Source of the DNA: Straminergon stramineum
Taxonomy: Eukaryota; Streptophyta; Bryopsida; Hypnales; Calliergonaceae
Reading direction: 5' to 3'
DNA: 64,000 nucleotides
Assembly (NCBI GenBank): GCA_963920665.1
Contig: OY987273.1
Location: 11,720,501 to 11,784,500 of the forward strand
The notes under the pieces are model-generated. The model searched no databases. It worked only from the letters and a program-made list of their open reading frames with translations, and was not told the origin of the DNA. The translations under genes were made by a program, and so were the position numbers. Below are positions 1 through 10,578 of this stretch, piece after piece. Position 1 is the first letter of the stretch, and each line of letters opens with the position of its first letter.

Positions 1-1689
1 TCAGTTTTCAGAATTTAATGTTGGACTCCTACTACGCAAATAGAGGTTGGGGTTTTGCTATTTGGTGGATAGCGAGGTAGGCGACGGATCTTGGGTTCAG
101 ACGGTTAGGGCGATCAACTTGAGTGGACGGTTGCGGCAGTCAGGGTGGTTGGACTACAATGGATGGTCGAGTTGGACACACAAGTTTGCTAATGGGCAAG
201 TTAGCGGATGGCAAGACTGGTGGCAGTCGGTGGTGGATGGCCAACTACCCGTCTAGCACGGAAGCGGTTAGCCGCGGTCTGGTCCAGTGAATGATAGGTA
301 TCGAAGCCAATTTGGGTGGACTGCTTTTAGGTTTGGTGGCAGACAAATATATTGGCAAACAAGCAACTCATTTTCTCTCACTTCTACTCTCCTCTGGTGC
401 CAAGTTGGATGTGTTGCTATTTCTTCAAGGGCCAATTGTTCCTATAGGGTGGAGAGTGGGGGTCCTAGAGCTTTTGTTACTATTGCTTATCTACACATTC
501 ATTTCTTTACACACATCTCACTACAAGAAAATGGGGCTATAAATGACTGTGTAGTCATTTGGGTCTCCACAAAATTACTAGAAAATGACTATCCCGGACT
601 AATTGCATGTTGTGGCCTCTATCAAAAGTGTTTGAGTCATTTTCCAGTTATGCCTACGATTGGTAGATGAAGAAGCGATGAAAACCTCACTTCTAGTATG
701 AGTTTTCGTTAGGGTATTCATTTGCTCTATTCCACTTGAACGAGAAGTCATATTTTGGGACTTGGCGTTATTCATATGGAACTCCAAAATGATTGACATG
801 TCACTGAGCATGTTTGACATTGCCTACGTGGACACACCTCTATTGACATATCAACGCTTTGCAACTAAGTCATTTACTAGTGACTACAAGTCGTAGTTTG
901 CCAATAGTTTACACTTCTAGACCACTCCCATGTGACTTTGTCTTAACTCTCACATATATATAGTTGGAGACGTTTGTGCACTCATTTCTTGGGGGAGGAT
1001 TCGTTTTTACAATAGTATATTACTAGTGCATGAAAGATGAAGATATACAACTTATTTGATTGACTTTTGACCTACGTGCTCAATTGAAGCATATGGTTTA
1101 AGGATTATAACATTGCAAAAGGAGTTAACAAAAAAACTTTTTACTTAGCTCTAGAAGGTGGTACGAGACAATAATCTCATGTTCTATGCACTTCAAGAGT
1201 GCAATAGTAGCGTGACCACTCTAGGGCTAAGTGGGAACTCCTCAGACGAAGGGCAGGAGACCATGGTTGATCAACCGAGCAACTCGACAACATGACAAAC
1301 ACGACGTCCAACACGTCTAATGGACCCCGTTGTTCATCTAATAAAGTCAACTTTAAAGTTGACTTTCAAATAAAGCACTTTCAAACAAAGCACTTTCTAT
1401 TTCCAATCTTGACATATTTGAGCTTCATTTCATTGAAGTGTCTGAATTTAATAATCACTTATTACATTCTAAAATATGGATCATAAACAAAGGGAGATTT
1501 CAAATTATCTCTGCTACTAGGATAAGGTCTTATGCTACAAAATTGTCTAGTGTATATGACACTCGTCTTATACGACACGCGACATCAGATGAACAACTCG
1601 ACACCCGAACCCCAAAATGCGTTTGACAGAACAACCCTGGAGGAGACCACTCTGAAGTACTAGATATGGTTGCGCAACCTTGGTAATGA
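1..1689. other. Unassigned intergenic sequence
   Basis: No gene, RNA or repeat could be recognised in this stretch. Open frames here are short, lack recognisable motifs and often begin at non-ATG codons. The first 300 bases are richer in G than the rest, which is AT-rich. It could be older transposon debris, perhaps belonging to the CACTA fragment that follows on the minus strand. Confidence 0.4.
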
Positions 1690-2430
1690 CTAGTATTGCT
1701 TCTGCTCTAATACGTTGTCCTCCTTAGACAATTCAATTGCCCCTAGGAGATTTGCTACCTTTGGAGGATCGGGACAAATTGCTGGAGCAATCAAGCCGGC
1801 ACTCTCCTATGTGGTAGTGATGGAGGCATCTGTTCTATCCAGAACCTCCCACTTTGCTCTTATTTCTTTTTGCAACACGACTTTCCATCTTAGTTTCTCT
1901 ACAACATCTGAGAAAAAAATTTGCGTGGCTTGGCTGGGGAAAATGAAGGGCTCTGCCATCCTAGGTAACATGTGCCGAAAGTTTACAACTAAGAAACTGG
2001 CATCATCTTGGGTATATATTGCATTCCCACAATTGTCTTGGGGCTTTATCTAGTTACATTGTAGGAGAATGATCTGTGTATAGAGACCTCTATAATCCAA
2101 CAACAATATATCTTTTAGCACCCCTACATAGATGACACACAAGTCCTCAGCATTCTCACCAAGCAATTTGAAAACTGACGCCACGCCACTATTGTAGCTT
2201 TGCATTCGTGCGCTAGTTTTGTTGTCCACGCGAAAGTGGTTAACGAAGGCAGTGATTCGGGAGTACCTCCTAGCTCTTTGGGATGGCTTCGTGCTTACCA
2301 ATAAGCAATCCCCTTCCTCTGGCTTCTGAAGATCCAAATTAGAATTCTGGACAGCACTCAATATCTAGTCCACCAGTACTAGAGTGGATGGATTCGCACT
2401 TTGTTCATCCCTCCATTTACCACAAGATCC
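1690..2430 (-). pseudogene. CACTA (En/Spm) TNP2-type transposase remnant, DUF4216-like domain
   Basis: Reading the minus strand from about 2430 to 1690 gives one frame broken only by stops near 2367, 2050 and 1818. It carries the hallmarks of the DUF4216 domain found C-terminal in plant CACTA transposases: an NSGV motif, then YVGVLKDILLLDYRG (family pattern Y-G-x-L-x-D-I-x-E-L-D-Y-x-G), a Gln-Cys-Asn stretch where the family has F-K-C-x-W, then FLVVNF, PFIFPSQATQIFF (family D-P-F-x-x-A-S-Q-x-x-Q-V-F-Y) and WKVVLQ. The catalytic TNP2 part upstream was not found. This is a decayed fragment of an autonomous element, unlikely to be functional. The domain assignment rests on motif order recalled from the family, not on a search. 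Confidence 0.7.
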
Positions 2431-2822
2431 ATTCATTTAAATCATTAAATATTGCATGAATGAAAGTATTTATAGTACCATAAGCTACAAATGGACATGC
2501 GTTGTAGGACTCGACATGAAAGCCAAGACAATATCATGACTTCTAATTGACTCCAAGAAGTCGACTAAAAGTCGCATTGTACTACTAGGAATTACTCCAT
2601 GACAAGTACATGACTTCATCAGGATTCAATGAAAATTGAATATTACTCTTTCAATACTTAAACAGGGCTATGGATCTTGCCTAGGAATCCCATATACTAC
2701 AATACTGGTGTATAGGGATCTTCATGTGTGAATAATACTACATAATTATATAAATAAGACTTGCCGTCCAATGAAGTGGTTACATGAGGCACTCACACAT
2801 AGAAATCTTACATGACAAATGC
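2431..2822. other. Unassigned sequence between DUF4216 fragment and element A1
   Basis: AT-rich sequence with no recognisable reading frame. It ends where similarity between elements A1 and A2 starts. It is not related to element B, so A1 was not simply dropped into an intact B1 copy. Confidence 0.4.
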
Positions 2823-3083
2823 TGTTGCGACGTGAAACTTTAAATTTTTTTGGTTTACTTAGGAAAACTAATCGGAAACCCAAAAGTAGGTGTCCGGATC
2901 TAGCTAAGGAACCATCGGGATCTAAAATAGAGAAGGAAAATGAGGTAGTGGATGGATCAGCTCCAATCCAGTCCCAACAGGAGATCGGATGAGAACGGAA
3001 GTCTAACTGGATCGGGGATGAACCGGATAGTAGGATGACCGGATCCGGAATAGGTCATGACAGGGTAGTAGGGGTCCAACAAC

Positions 3084-3090
3084 TATATAA
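3084..3090 (+). promoter_or_regulatory. TATA box of element A1
   Basis: TATATAA followed by GGGCTGGC stands 262 bp inside the left end of element A1 and about 200 bp before the coding region. The same motif and surroundings are kept in copy A2 (33316-33322, minus strand). This supports transcription starting inside the unit. Confidence 0.6.
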
Positions 3091-3284
3091 GGGCTGGCTT
3101 GCTAGGTTGAATCTCTTTTGCATTTTTCGCCTGTCTCAATGCTTTCCACGCTCTGAGCTCCCTACGCTTGTTTGTAACTTAGCTGTCCATGTTGGGTTTG
3201 CGTAAGAGTGTCTTTTTTGAGAGTTGTGTTGTTATTGTTTTGATTTCCAGTTGAGATCGGAGAGAGAAAGTGAGGAACGGGACA

Positions 3285-4995
3285 TGCAACTAGGAGAGAG
3301 TGAGGTAGAATTGGAAAGGGGTTTTGAGCTCGCATTCGTGTCCATGCCGTAGCTCAGGAGAAGTAGAGGTGGATAGGCTAGTACGTCCTCAGTGGAGGTG
3401 AAGCTTCGGAAAGTGATTCCGATCATTCCCTCTACCGAACTAGCAAAGTCCCAATTCATGGAAGATTTGACTTCCATGGGTTGCCTAGGGTTTGCAAAGA
3501 AATCTTGGGGCTTCAAGGAAGAGATTATGGTGAGGGAACTCTTGGGTAAGCTATCCAATGAGTTTAACAACACCATGAGAGTAGTTCCACATCTTTGGAC
3601 GAAGGAGATCTAAAGAGCGGTGTCTAATTTCTGGGCACGAGGATTGGGAATGGCGAACTAGAAAGACGAGTTCGTTTGGGTAAGTTCTAGGGTGCCGTCA
3701 ACCCAAAAGATGGCTATGCCATAGAGGATTGCGTCAATGAGCGGCACCGCTGGCTTCTGCAGTTCCTCGTTCCAATCCTACATCCAGAAAAGCCAACAAG
3801 GGTGATGATCTCCCTCACAAATACCATTTTCGGCACCCTGAGGGGAGATCAGAGAGTCGATTGGGCCCGGATCATTTCCGATCTGGTCACCTAGCTCATA
3901 GGGAGAGTTGGAAAGAGTAGGGCCACTCCCGTGTGTCTCTACCTCATCCATCTCTACCATTCCCATCAGCTCCTGAGCGCTAGAGAGGAGAAGGTGTGGA
4001 GGGCTCAGGAAGTCCTCCTGAAGTATAGAGAATCAAAAACGGATGACGAAGTCAAATCCAGTTTCGATCTAGAGGATGAAAGCGAGTCAAAGGATGAGGA
4101 GCCGGCGATGTCGTTGATCAAGCGACAGAAGACGACCTCACCTCACAAGCAAGGGACACCACCCGGTCGTGATACCTCGGCCCCGGAAGACCAACCAAAG
4201 ATCGAGAAGACCGTATCAGAGGAATCAAATCCCGATGATCCGTTCAATCCTCTCGTCAAAATCCTATGCGATGTAAGAGTGGATTGGGAACTAAAGAAAA
4301 GGATCCTACTCGCAATTGGAAAGTTGGTGGGATTGCTGCCAAACAGAGAGCTACCGAAGAAGGTGGCAAGCTACATCTCCGATCCGGTTGAGACTCGGAA
4401 ATAGGAGACAGAGATCCGCAGGTTACAAGAAGAGGTCGATTGAGTGAAGGTAGAACTCCTTGTACTCAAGGAGAACTTTGCAGCTGCTCGTTCGATGGCG
4501 AAGGAGGCTCAGAAAATGGTTGAGTAGGTGAAGGCCACATTCGGGGAGACCGGAATGGCCGCCACCAAGGCTAAGCTATTTGATGAGAAGGTGCATGACA
4601 AGAAGAAGCCATTCGGGTCCCGGATGGTCCGGATTCTCACAGACCTTGCCGAATAGGTTGAAGCGGCAGACCGGATGGAGGAGAGTACCCGGATATTGTT
4701 GGGAGCCACTTGCTCTTAGGGGATTCAACTTTCAAACATATCACTTCCGGATTCATTCCTGGATGCAGCGACAGGGGAGGGGAAGGATGTCACTTCCAAG
4801 TCCAAGAGATCAAAGGCCAAGGCGAATCCAGTCGGTACGCTTGGAATTGCCATCGACTTAGACTCAACCCCTGGATCCACAGAAGGCAACCCAATTCCTA
4901 ACCTTTAGGAGGGGGAACGGAATCAGAATTTGAACGAGATCTTTGAACAGATGGAGCTAGGAACCAAGAGTGCCACCATTGGATCTCGGGTGGGT
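3285..4995 (+). pseudogene. Element A protein: conserved N-terminal domain, acidic linker, coiled coil (decayed)
   Basis: The function is unknown. Frame-by-frame reading gives an N-terminal block with MGCLGFAKKSWGFKEE (about 3465), then GYAIEDC near 3709 and a block around NTIFGTLRG and WARII (3820-3880). The same blocks occur in the element B protein as GYAINDC and NTIFGTMEG...W. A 157-codon open stretch (3931-4404) holds an acidic linker rich in D and E, a KRQKTTSPHK basic patch and an amphipathic region (WELKKRILLAIGKLVG). A heptad-type coiled coil follows (RLQEEVD, VKVELL, 4410-4520). Stops, including 4402-4404 and 4441-4443, and frameshifts break it. The layout would fit a gag-like or DNA-binding accessory protein, but no nucleic-acid motif is visible. 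Confidence 0.55.
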
Positions 4996-5654
4996 ACTTA
5001 GGTGTGTAAATATTAGGAAGAGTAGGAATGGATCCGGATCTTGTTCCAATCCGGTTAGTAGTAGGTAGAACCAAAAAGTCCGGCCTAAGTTGCGGTGGAA
5101 CTTTTGCAGGCTTTTAGGCCTATTTGTACTTTTAGATTGTATTTAAGTCAGTCCCTACGAAGGGTACTGTGTGTTTTCTTTTTGCAAAATTCTTGTACCT
5201 TTGTATGCGCTCTTATGTTGTGTGTATCTCCCAAGCTTGGCAAGGTTGCATGGCATGGAGTTAGGAAGGTGTAGGACTGATTTGTGAATTGATTTCTCCC
5301 CTTGGCGTGTAAGTTTCCGATCCTTAGTGTATGTGAGCGAATTGTGGAAGTGTTGGGAGTGGACTTCAGTGCCTCAAGAGATCTAGAGTTTTGAGTTCTG
5401 GGTGAGAAAGCTGTTGTTAGGCTAGGCGGATAGGGAGGGTATCTTTAGTCATGCTAGAACTCCTAGGTAGGAAATCTGATTGAATGTCCGATCTTCTGAG
5501 AGGTCTCAGCACCTTAGTTGGTAAATGAAATAACTTTGGTAAGTGCTGGAACGGACGAGTACACTTGTGACCACCTAGCTTCGCATGGGTAGGAACTAGC
5601 ATCAAGGTCGTTGTAGTAAGAAAGCATGATACGGGGGGTCTCTATGTGACCTAC

Positions 5655-5724
5655 AAACCGGATTTTTGTCTGGGTTGTTGTGAGGGATCAAACCGGATTT
5701 TTGTCTGGGTTGTTGTAAGGGATC
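5655..5724 (+). repeat. 35-bp tandem duplication inside element A1
   Basis: Two head-to-tail 35-bp units, each starting AAACCGGATTTTTGTC and ending GGGATC, differ at one base. A third unit begins and then diverges. Copy A2 has only one unit at the matching place (about 30715-30755), so the duplication arose after the copies separated. Confidence 0.8.
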
Positions 5725-6211
5725 AAACCGGATCTGAGTTAGTATAGGAGAGGAGGAGATAGGACAATGGGCCTTCAGCCACTATAATCCACGGAAGGAG
5801 TGGTGAGCCTACCACTCACAAAATCAAGTGGCGACCCCTCTGATGGTCTGACAAAGGTAAAACTAAACCAGAATAGGAGTAAGGGGATATATCGGCAATT
5901 CGGAACGGATTGGTCTAGAGGAGTAAGAGGACTAGAAGTGGTGCGGTCCTAGAATTCAATTGAATTGGACCAACCGGAGATAGAGGAAACCGGAAGAGGA
6001 TGAATCCGATCTAATACTATCTGGTGGTTGGTTGTTTCCGGTTTTAGATCTAGGACCGGAAGAAAGGTTTAGAGGTTAATAAGGCTTACTCACTTAATAA
6101 AGTTAAATACTTCATAGAATCTCGTGGGTTTGATCTTTAGAGTCACTTAATTATGATCTAGAGGGATTTTTGTGAGTATAACAAGGAATTTACTTGCTCT
6201 GTCCTGCGACA

Positions 6212-7359
6212 CCCGGTTCTAGAGAAGAGAGGCCTTAACAACGAGCTTCGCGGGTCTATCCATTAGACCGGATGGGTTCTTGATAAGCTGTAGAGCTTCC
6301 TTCTTCTTCTATTTCGTTGTAGCTAACTTTCCTTTTGCCCAACTCAACCTGGCTTGAAGGTGAGTCTTCTCCTTCTGTTCCAATTCTATAGGAATTATAA
6401 GTTTCTTCACAGCGACGAGTATAGCCTGTGGCTCGACCTTCAATTACTTGTTGATCCTTCTGAAAAGGTCTGCCAAGGTCTTGTGGTACTCTTGTGCTTG
6501 CAGCATTTAGTCAAGTTTGTTCAAGAAGAATTTGGAAATGTCTTCCTCTAGCTTCTCTGGAAGTTTCTCCGGAATAGGGAGTTTCCCTCGTGAAGCTGAA
6601 TGAGTAGATTTTCTTCATCTATGATCTATAAGTTGCTCCTCCTCTTCCGACTCTTCTTCTTCTTCGAATGCCGGCTGCTCCGCCTCCACTTCGTTCATCA
6701 GGCCATAATTTAGGATAGTGGATCCACTGTTGTATTCTACCATTTTTGCATCACTCAAAAGTTCTGCATAATGGTAGGGGTGGAATAGGTAAGGACTGAT
6801 TGGGCTAGTCTTAGCCTTTCCTACATTAGCAACAAGCTTGGAGACCACTACTCCAATGACTTTCCCCTAGTTGACCGGTCTCCCTCCATTGCTCCAAAAA
6901 TAGTGTTGGCTACTGTAACTATAACCTGAGTAGGCTTTTTCAGATACAAGATTGAAATAAGGAACTCTAAGACCTACTTCTGCCTCCCATCTAGACAGTC
7001 ACTAATGGCATACCCTCCTTAGAATGGGATGCATTCTTAAATTTTCCCATAGCGAACTTATCTATTCGGGAAGCTAATCTGAATCCCTTTTTGGAGAATC
7101 CATATACCTTTGCCGAAACCTCATCCGTCTAGGTTCCGAGTTGCCCCGTCATAGTCAAGTCATATTGATTTGGAGCTCCTACAATGAGCTCTTGAATCAT
7201 TCCATCGTTCTTCATAGTCCATGGCCTAAGGAACAGGCCAACACATCCTATCATGCTCAGGTCATCTTCTAACTGTGACCGGTCCCTCAGCCTTTCCGAA
7301 ATGGTCGGACAGACCATTGATGCCGTGACTAACGGTTTACGGATATCTCCCTTTGCCAC
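6212..7359 (-). pseudogene. Element B protein, truncated copy in B1
   Basis: The frame starts at an ATG at 7359 with MAKGDIRKP, matching MAEGDIRKP in the copies starting at 55805 and 61550. It runs through CVGLFLRPWTMKND, the GYAISDC block and NTIFGAMEG, shifts frame near 6880, and continues as VSKLVANVGKAKTSPISPYLF and a run of E residues. The C-terminal coiled coil is reached, but the gene is cut off at element A1. An in-frame TAG stands where copies B2 and guest B have TGG (Trp before TDEV or TNEV), a G-to-A transition. The function is unknown; it is homologous to the element A protein. Confidence 0.65.
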
Positions 7360-7773
7360 CGTAAACTGGAATCAACTAAACTACTGAAATGATCACTAAT
7401 TCACCACTCTTTCAATCAACTATACGAGTGCAAAACTACTATGGAAGAAAAAGGAGGGAGAAATGGAAGTGGTGGGGGTTAAGTACTCGTCATCCTACTG
7501 ACCGTTCTAGAAGCGAACCGTTTACCCGTAATGGTTCCCTAGATTCCTTGATCGAAACTCTAGGTCGTAGGTTGTTGCTATCTAGGTTTCCGGAATTCGG
7601 ATCCGTTCTAGATCCTTTTACAGAACACCTGGATCATCCTCTTAGCCTTAATGCAATGTTTAGGCTAAGAGGATTCTAATTCTATTTCCCTATTGGAAAT
7701 TTTGAAAAATTCAATACTGTTATAGACCAATTTTATACTAACCCCATAGATTCCGAGTTTACGTCTTGCGATG
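6212..7773 (-). mobile_element. Element B, copy B1, 5' half only
   Basis: This is the first 1.56 kb of a B element on the minus strand. Its 5' end near 7773 is a mutated form of the TGTCGCAAGACG start seen at 29057 and 55366. Similarity to the other B copies runs without a break to 6212, exactly where element A1 ends, and the rest of B1 is missing. It holds the promoter-proximal region and the N-terminal two thirds of the B protein. Confidence 0.75.
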
Positions 7774-8689
7774 ATGTTCATCACTAAGACACTCCAATAA
7801 TTACTGATATACAATAAAGGTAGATATTCATTTATTGTGGAATGTCGATTAATGAATATGGGTCTCCTTAATACCCCTATTCAGTGTAGCACTTCAGTAT
7901 AGAATATGCCTTGTTCTAGGTTTGGCTCATTTGCATATAATGAGGGTTTTGGAAATTTAAATAAAAGAACACACAAATAATCAAGAACTATGAAGCAATA
8001 TAACTACAATGAATAACATTTGCATTATGATTAAAAAAAATCTTGGAAATTGTGTTTTTGCCTAAGAGGGTTCATCTGAGGGCTAGCTCTTATCTTTCTA
8101 TTCCATTTCCCTTTATGATCCTCAAATAGAAGAAAGAATTTACAAAATTGTGAACTTCTATAATATTTAAATAGAGGCAAGGTTCTATTTATGCTACCCT
8201 CAACCAAAAACTTTGTTCCTTTGAAGGCATACTTCCAACAATGCCATACTCACTACAGAACAATGGCATATATGAAATTAGATAAGTACAATAGGAAAAG
8301 CTCCAATTCGTAGAAGGTGATGTCTGCAAAGTAATAATGTAAGGACTCTTTAAAAAATGCACGCATCAATTTCTAAAGGCATAGAGTGATTTGAAGCTAG
8401 AGAACAACTTTTATAGAAAAGAGGGAGTATGAAATGCATAAAGAGCTGAAGTGCTTTGAAATGCATTTCTTGTTTGCTAAGGAACTAGCATGAAATGTAA
8501 TGGAAGTGAATAAACTAAAGAAAATGAATGAATTGGTTAGGTTCTTGCATTAGTGACGACCTCTTGTTGTCCTTCATTTTGTCTACCTGTTGTATCCTCC
8601 GACATCTCTTGCAGTATCTCCAAATCATTTGCTCCAACTATTTCTTCTCCACTCCCATCTCGAGTAACAAAGCGAAGTGCTTTGGGAAG
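7774..8689. other. Unassigned AT-rich sequence
   Basis: No gene is recognised. The last 150 bases (8537-8689) read on the minus strand as a polar frame (FVTRDGSGEE, DLEILQEMSEDT) ending at a stop near 8537, which may be the tail of a lost exon. Its upstream part runs into the GC-rich minisatellite and cannot be real coding sequence. Confidence 0.35.
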
Positions 8690-9050
8690 CAGGGTTGACA
8701 AATCCAAACGTCCGCCCCGAATTGACGTCCATCGTCCGAACGTCCGGACTCCATCGGACGGCGCGGTCGGGGCGGACAGGGGGGGCGGACGGGCGCGGCG
8801 GACGGTGGAGTGCGGATGGGAGCGACGGACGGGTGCAGCGGACGGTGGAGGGCGGACAAGCAAGGTGGACGGTGAAGGGCGGACAGGCGCGGCGGACGGT
8901 GGAGGGCGGACGGTGGAGGGCGGACAGGCAGAGCGGACGGGTGCAGCGGACGGTGGAGGGCGGACGAGCAAGGTGGACGGTGAAGGGCGGACGGGCGCGG
9001 CGGACGGTGGAGGGCGGACGGGCAGAGCGGACGGGGGGTTAAAGGATTAG
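8690..9050. repeat. GC-rich CpG-dense minisatellite
   Basis: About 360 bp are built from variants of a 9-10 base core, GCGGACGG(G/T), arranged in higher-order units such as GGTGGAGGGCGGAC. The plus strand is strongly G-rich and C-poor, and CpG is very frequent. This contrasts sharply with the AT-rich flanks. All frames stay open on both strands, an artefact of the repeat, so no protein is called. Confidence 0.85.
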
Positions 9051-9403
9051 GCCGTTGAGTAATGGGGTTCAATGTTTATTTATCAATATTTTTACCAATT
9101 GCAGCATGTCATTTGAGCTTAGATTTTTGTTTTTCATATATTTCAATTGTCATGTAATGTAGTAGTGTATGTTGCTTCATTCAAAAGATAAAACATATTG
9201 TGCATTTTTAATTTTTCTATGAAATTTCAGTTTCATTTTGAAACAAAATCAAATTTAAAATTCTAATACACGAACGAGATGTATATCATCAATAAACAAA
9301 CAATTTTTATAATGAAATGATTGAACAATACATTCTCAATATGTGCTCAATATATCATGAGCAACTAAGCAAAAAAATATTTAAGCTTCTAATTCCTCAA
9401 TTC
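9051..9403. other. Unassigned AT-rich spacer
   Basis: AT-rich sequence between the minisatellite and a minus-strand reading frame. Nothing recognisable was seen. Confidence 0.4.
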
Positions 9404-9910
9404 CTATGGACACCAATCTTCATCTCCTTTCACCTCAACTCCACTACTCTCTCCGTTAGCTCTCCGTTCAAAATCTTCATTGTCCGAATCATCTTCCATA
9501 TCATCTGAATCAAGTATCGTGGTCTTCTTCAAGCCTTTCTTTAAAGTAGGTTTACTCCCTTCCTTCGAATTTAATTTCTTTTTATTTACTTTCATAGAAC
9601 CATGACGGGCTTTTTGAATAGGAACTTTTCTTTTCCTTCTATTGAAGGAAGCATTGACATCCTCATCAAGAGGGGTCTTTTTCTTCACCGGAGAGATAGC
9701 AAAAGGTTGCATATCTTTTTTAATTTCCCCCTTCCTGGATTCTCGAACCACCGCTTTCGATTTGGAGTCGGCCTGTCCGTGAATGGTTATCTCCACTTTG
9801 ACTTTCTTTTGAAGTGGCGGAGTGCTAGTTGTTGCTTTGATGGGTTCTCCTACCATTCGTTTTTCTAAACGACGAGCATGCAACGTTACCAACAGTGGTT
9901 GATCACTATC
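9404..9910 (-). CDS. Basic, Lys-rich protein, C-terminal part (start lies in or beyond the gap)
   Basis: On the minus strand 168 codons run without a stop from the gap edge to a stop at 9404. The product is highly charged: basic clusters (NRRKRKVP, MKVNKKKLNSKEG, LKKGLKK) suggest a nuclear localisation signal, and an acidic tail (DSDDMEDDSDNEDFE) follows. No catalytic motif is visible. An ATG and 20 codons (MANPEGRS..., from 10171) lie in the same frame beyond the 200-N gap, but the gap size is nominal, so joining them is not justified. It may be a host gene fragment or a transposon protein. Uninterrupted charged composition is the only support. Confidence 0.4.
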   Translation of the reverse strand, partial: DSDQPLLVTLHARRLEKRMVGEPIKATTSTPPLQKKVKVEITIHGQADSKSKAVVRESRKGEIKKDMQPFAISPVKKKTPLDEDVNASFNRRKRKVPIQKARHGSMKVNKKKLNSKEGSKPTLKKGLKKTTILDSDDMEDDSDNEDFERRANGESSGVEVKGDEDWCP

Positions 9911-10110
9911 NNNNNNNNNNNNNNNNNNNNNNNNNNNNNNNNNNNNNNNNNNNNNNNNNNNNNNNNNNNNNNNNNNNNNNNNNNNNNNNNNNNNNNNNNN
10001 NNNNNNNNNNNNNNNNNNNNNNNNNNNNNNNNNNNNNNNNNNNNNNNNNNNNNNNNNNNNNNNNNNNNNNNNNNNNNNNNNNNNNNNNNNNNNNNNNNNN
10101 NNNNNNNNNN
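9911..10110. other. Assembly gap (200 N)
   Basis: Exactly 200 consecutive N, the usual placeholder for a scaffold gap of unknown length. Reading frames that cross it are not reliable. Confidence 0.99.
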
Positions 10111-10578
10111 TGTCGTTGTAGTGGAAAAGACTTGTTATGGCTCTAAGTGACCTACCTTCTGGATTGGCCATCTAGGAAGTTGTGAGAGTGTTTCTTGGTC
10201 TGATCTAGTGCAACATTTGGTCTAAGGGTGTTTTGCGTAGTTTAGAGAGAGAAGAGAGTGTGAGGAATACAAGTGGTGAATCCCTACCCCTATACAAGAT
10301 CAAAGGTGGACCCTTTGAAGGTAAAACAGGGGCAGTAAAAACTAGTGTATATGTGAAAAAAGACGAATCCAAAATCTGGAAAAGAGTGGATCCGGATTGG
10401 ATTCTGAAAAGGTAGTGATGTGGAAAAGAGAGAAAAGAGGTGAAGAGAGAGCTTAAGTTGGTAAAATGGATAATCTCGGCTTGCAGCAACAGTCTAAAAT
10501 CCCTTGGGACAATATTTCGAGTCATTTTACGACGTTTTGGTGTTGTAATGGTACTTACGCTCCACTATGCGTACGAGG
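10111..10578 (+). mobile_element. Element B, 3' tail fragment (B7)
   Basis: About 470 bp match the 3' tail of the host B element (63334-63795), ending at GTACGA where the intact copy has GTACGACA. The left side is lost in the assembly gap. On the opposite strand the fragment has the conserved ATG of a small antisense frame (MANPEGRSLRAI, 10171) and, about 130 bp before it, a TATA-like TGTATAGGGG. The tail abuts the SWIM-like pseudogene, so a B element probably inserted at its 5' side. Confidence 0.7.

Larger units (their letters stand above)
2823..6211 (+). mobile_element. Element A, copy 1 (TG...CA-ended, 3.39 kb)
   Basis: The boundaries come from comparison with the inverted copy at 30230-33585. 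Similarity starts at TGTTGCGACG (2823) and stops at TGCGACA (6211), forming a short inverted repeat TGTYGC/TGCGACA like the ends of an LTR. A TATA box lies about 260 bp inside the left end and is followed by a degenerate protein-coding region and a long non-coding 3' part. No direct repeat of one end is seen at the other, so this is one unit and not an LTR-internal-LTR element. No target-site duplication is visible for this copy (aatgc on the left, cccgg on the right); the distal side abuts the truncated element B1. It could be a very long solo LTR or a non-autonomous unit. Confidence 0.7.

Noticed and set aside
3232..3576. Minus-strand frame in element A1, also seen inverted in A2 (32929-33171)
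   Set aside because: It is antisense to the conserved A protein and has no independent evidence; conservation follows from element similarity.
8537..9072. Long open frames on both strands rich in P/R and G/R
   Set aside because: They are produced by the GC-rich minisatellite, which lacks stops in every frame.
9878..10171. Frames crossing the 200-N gap
   Set aside because: The gap length is nominal, so the frame across it is arbitrary.
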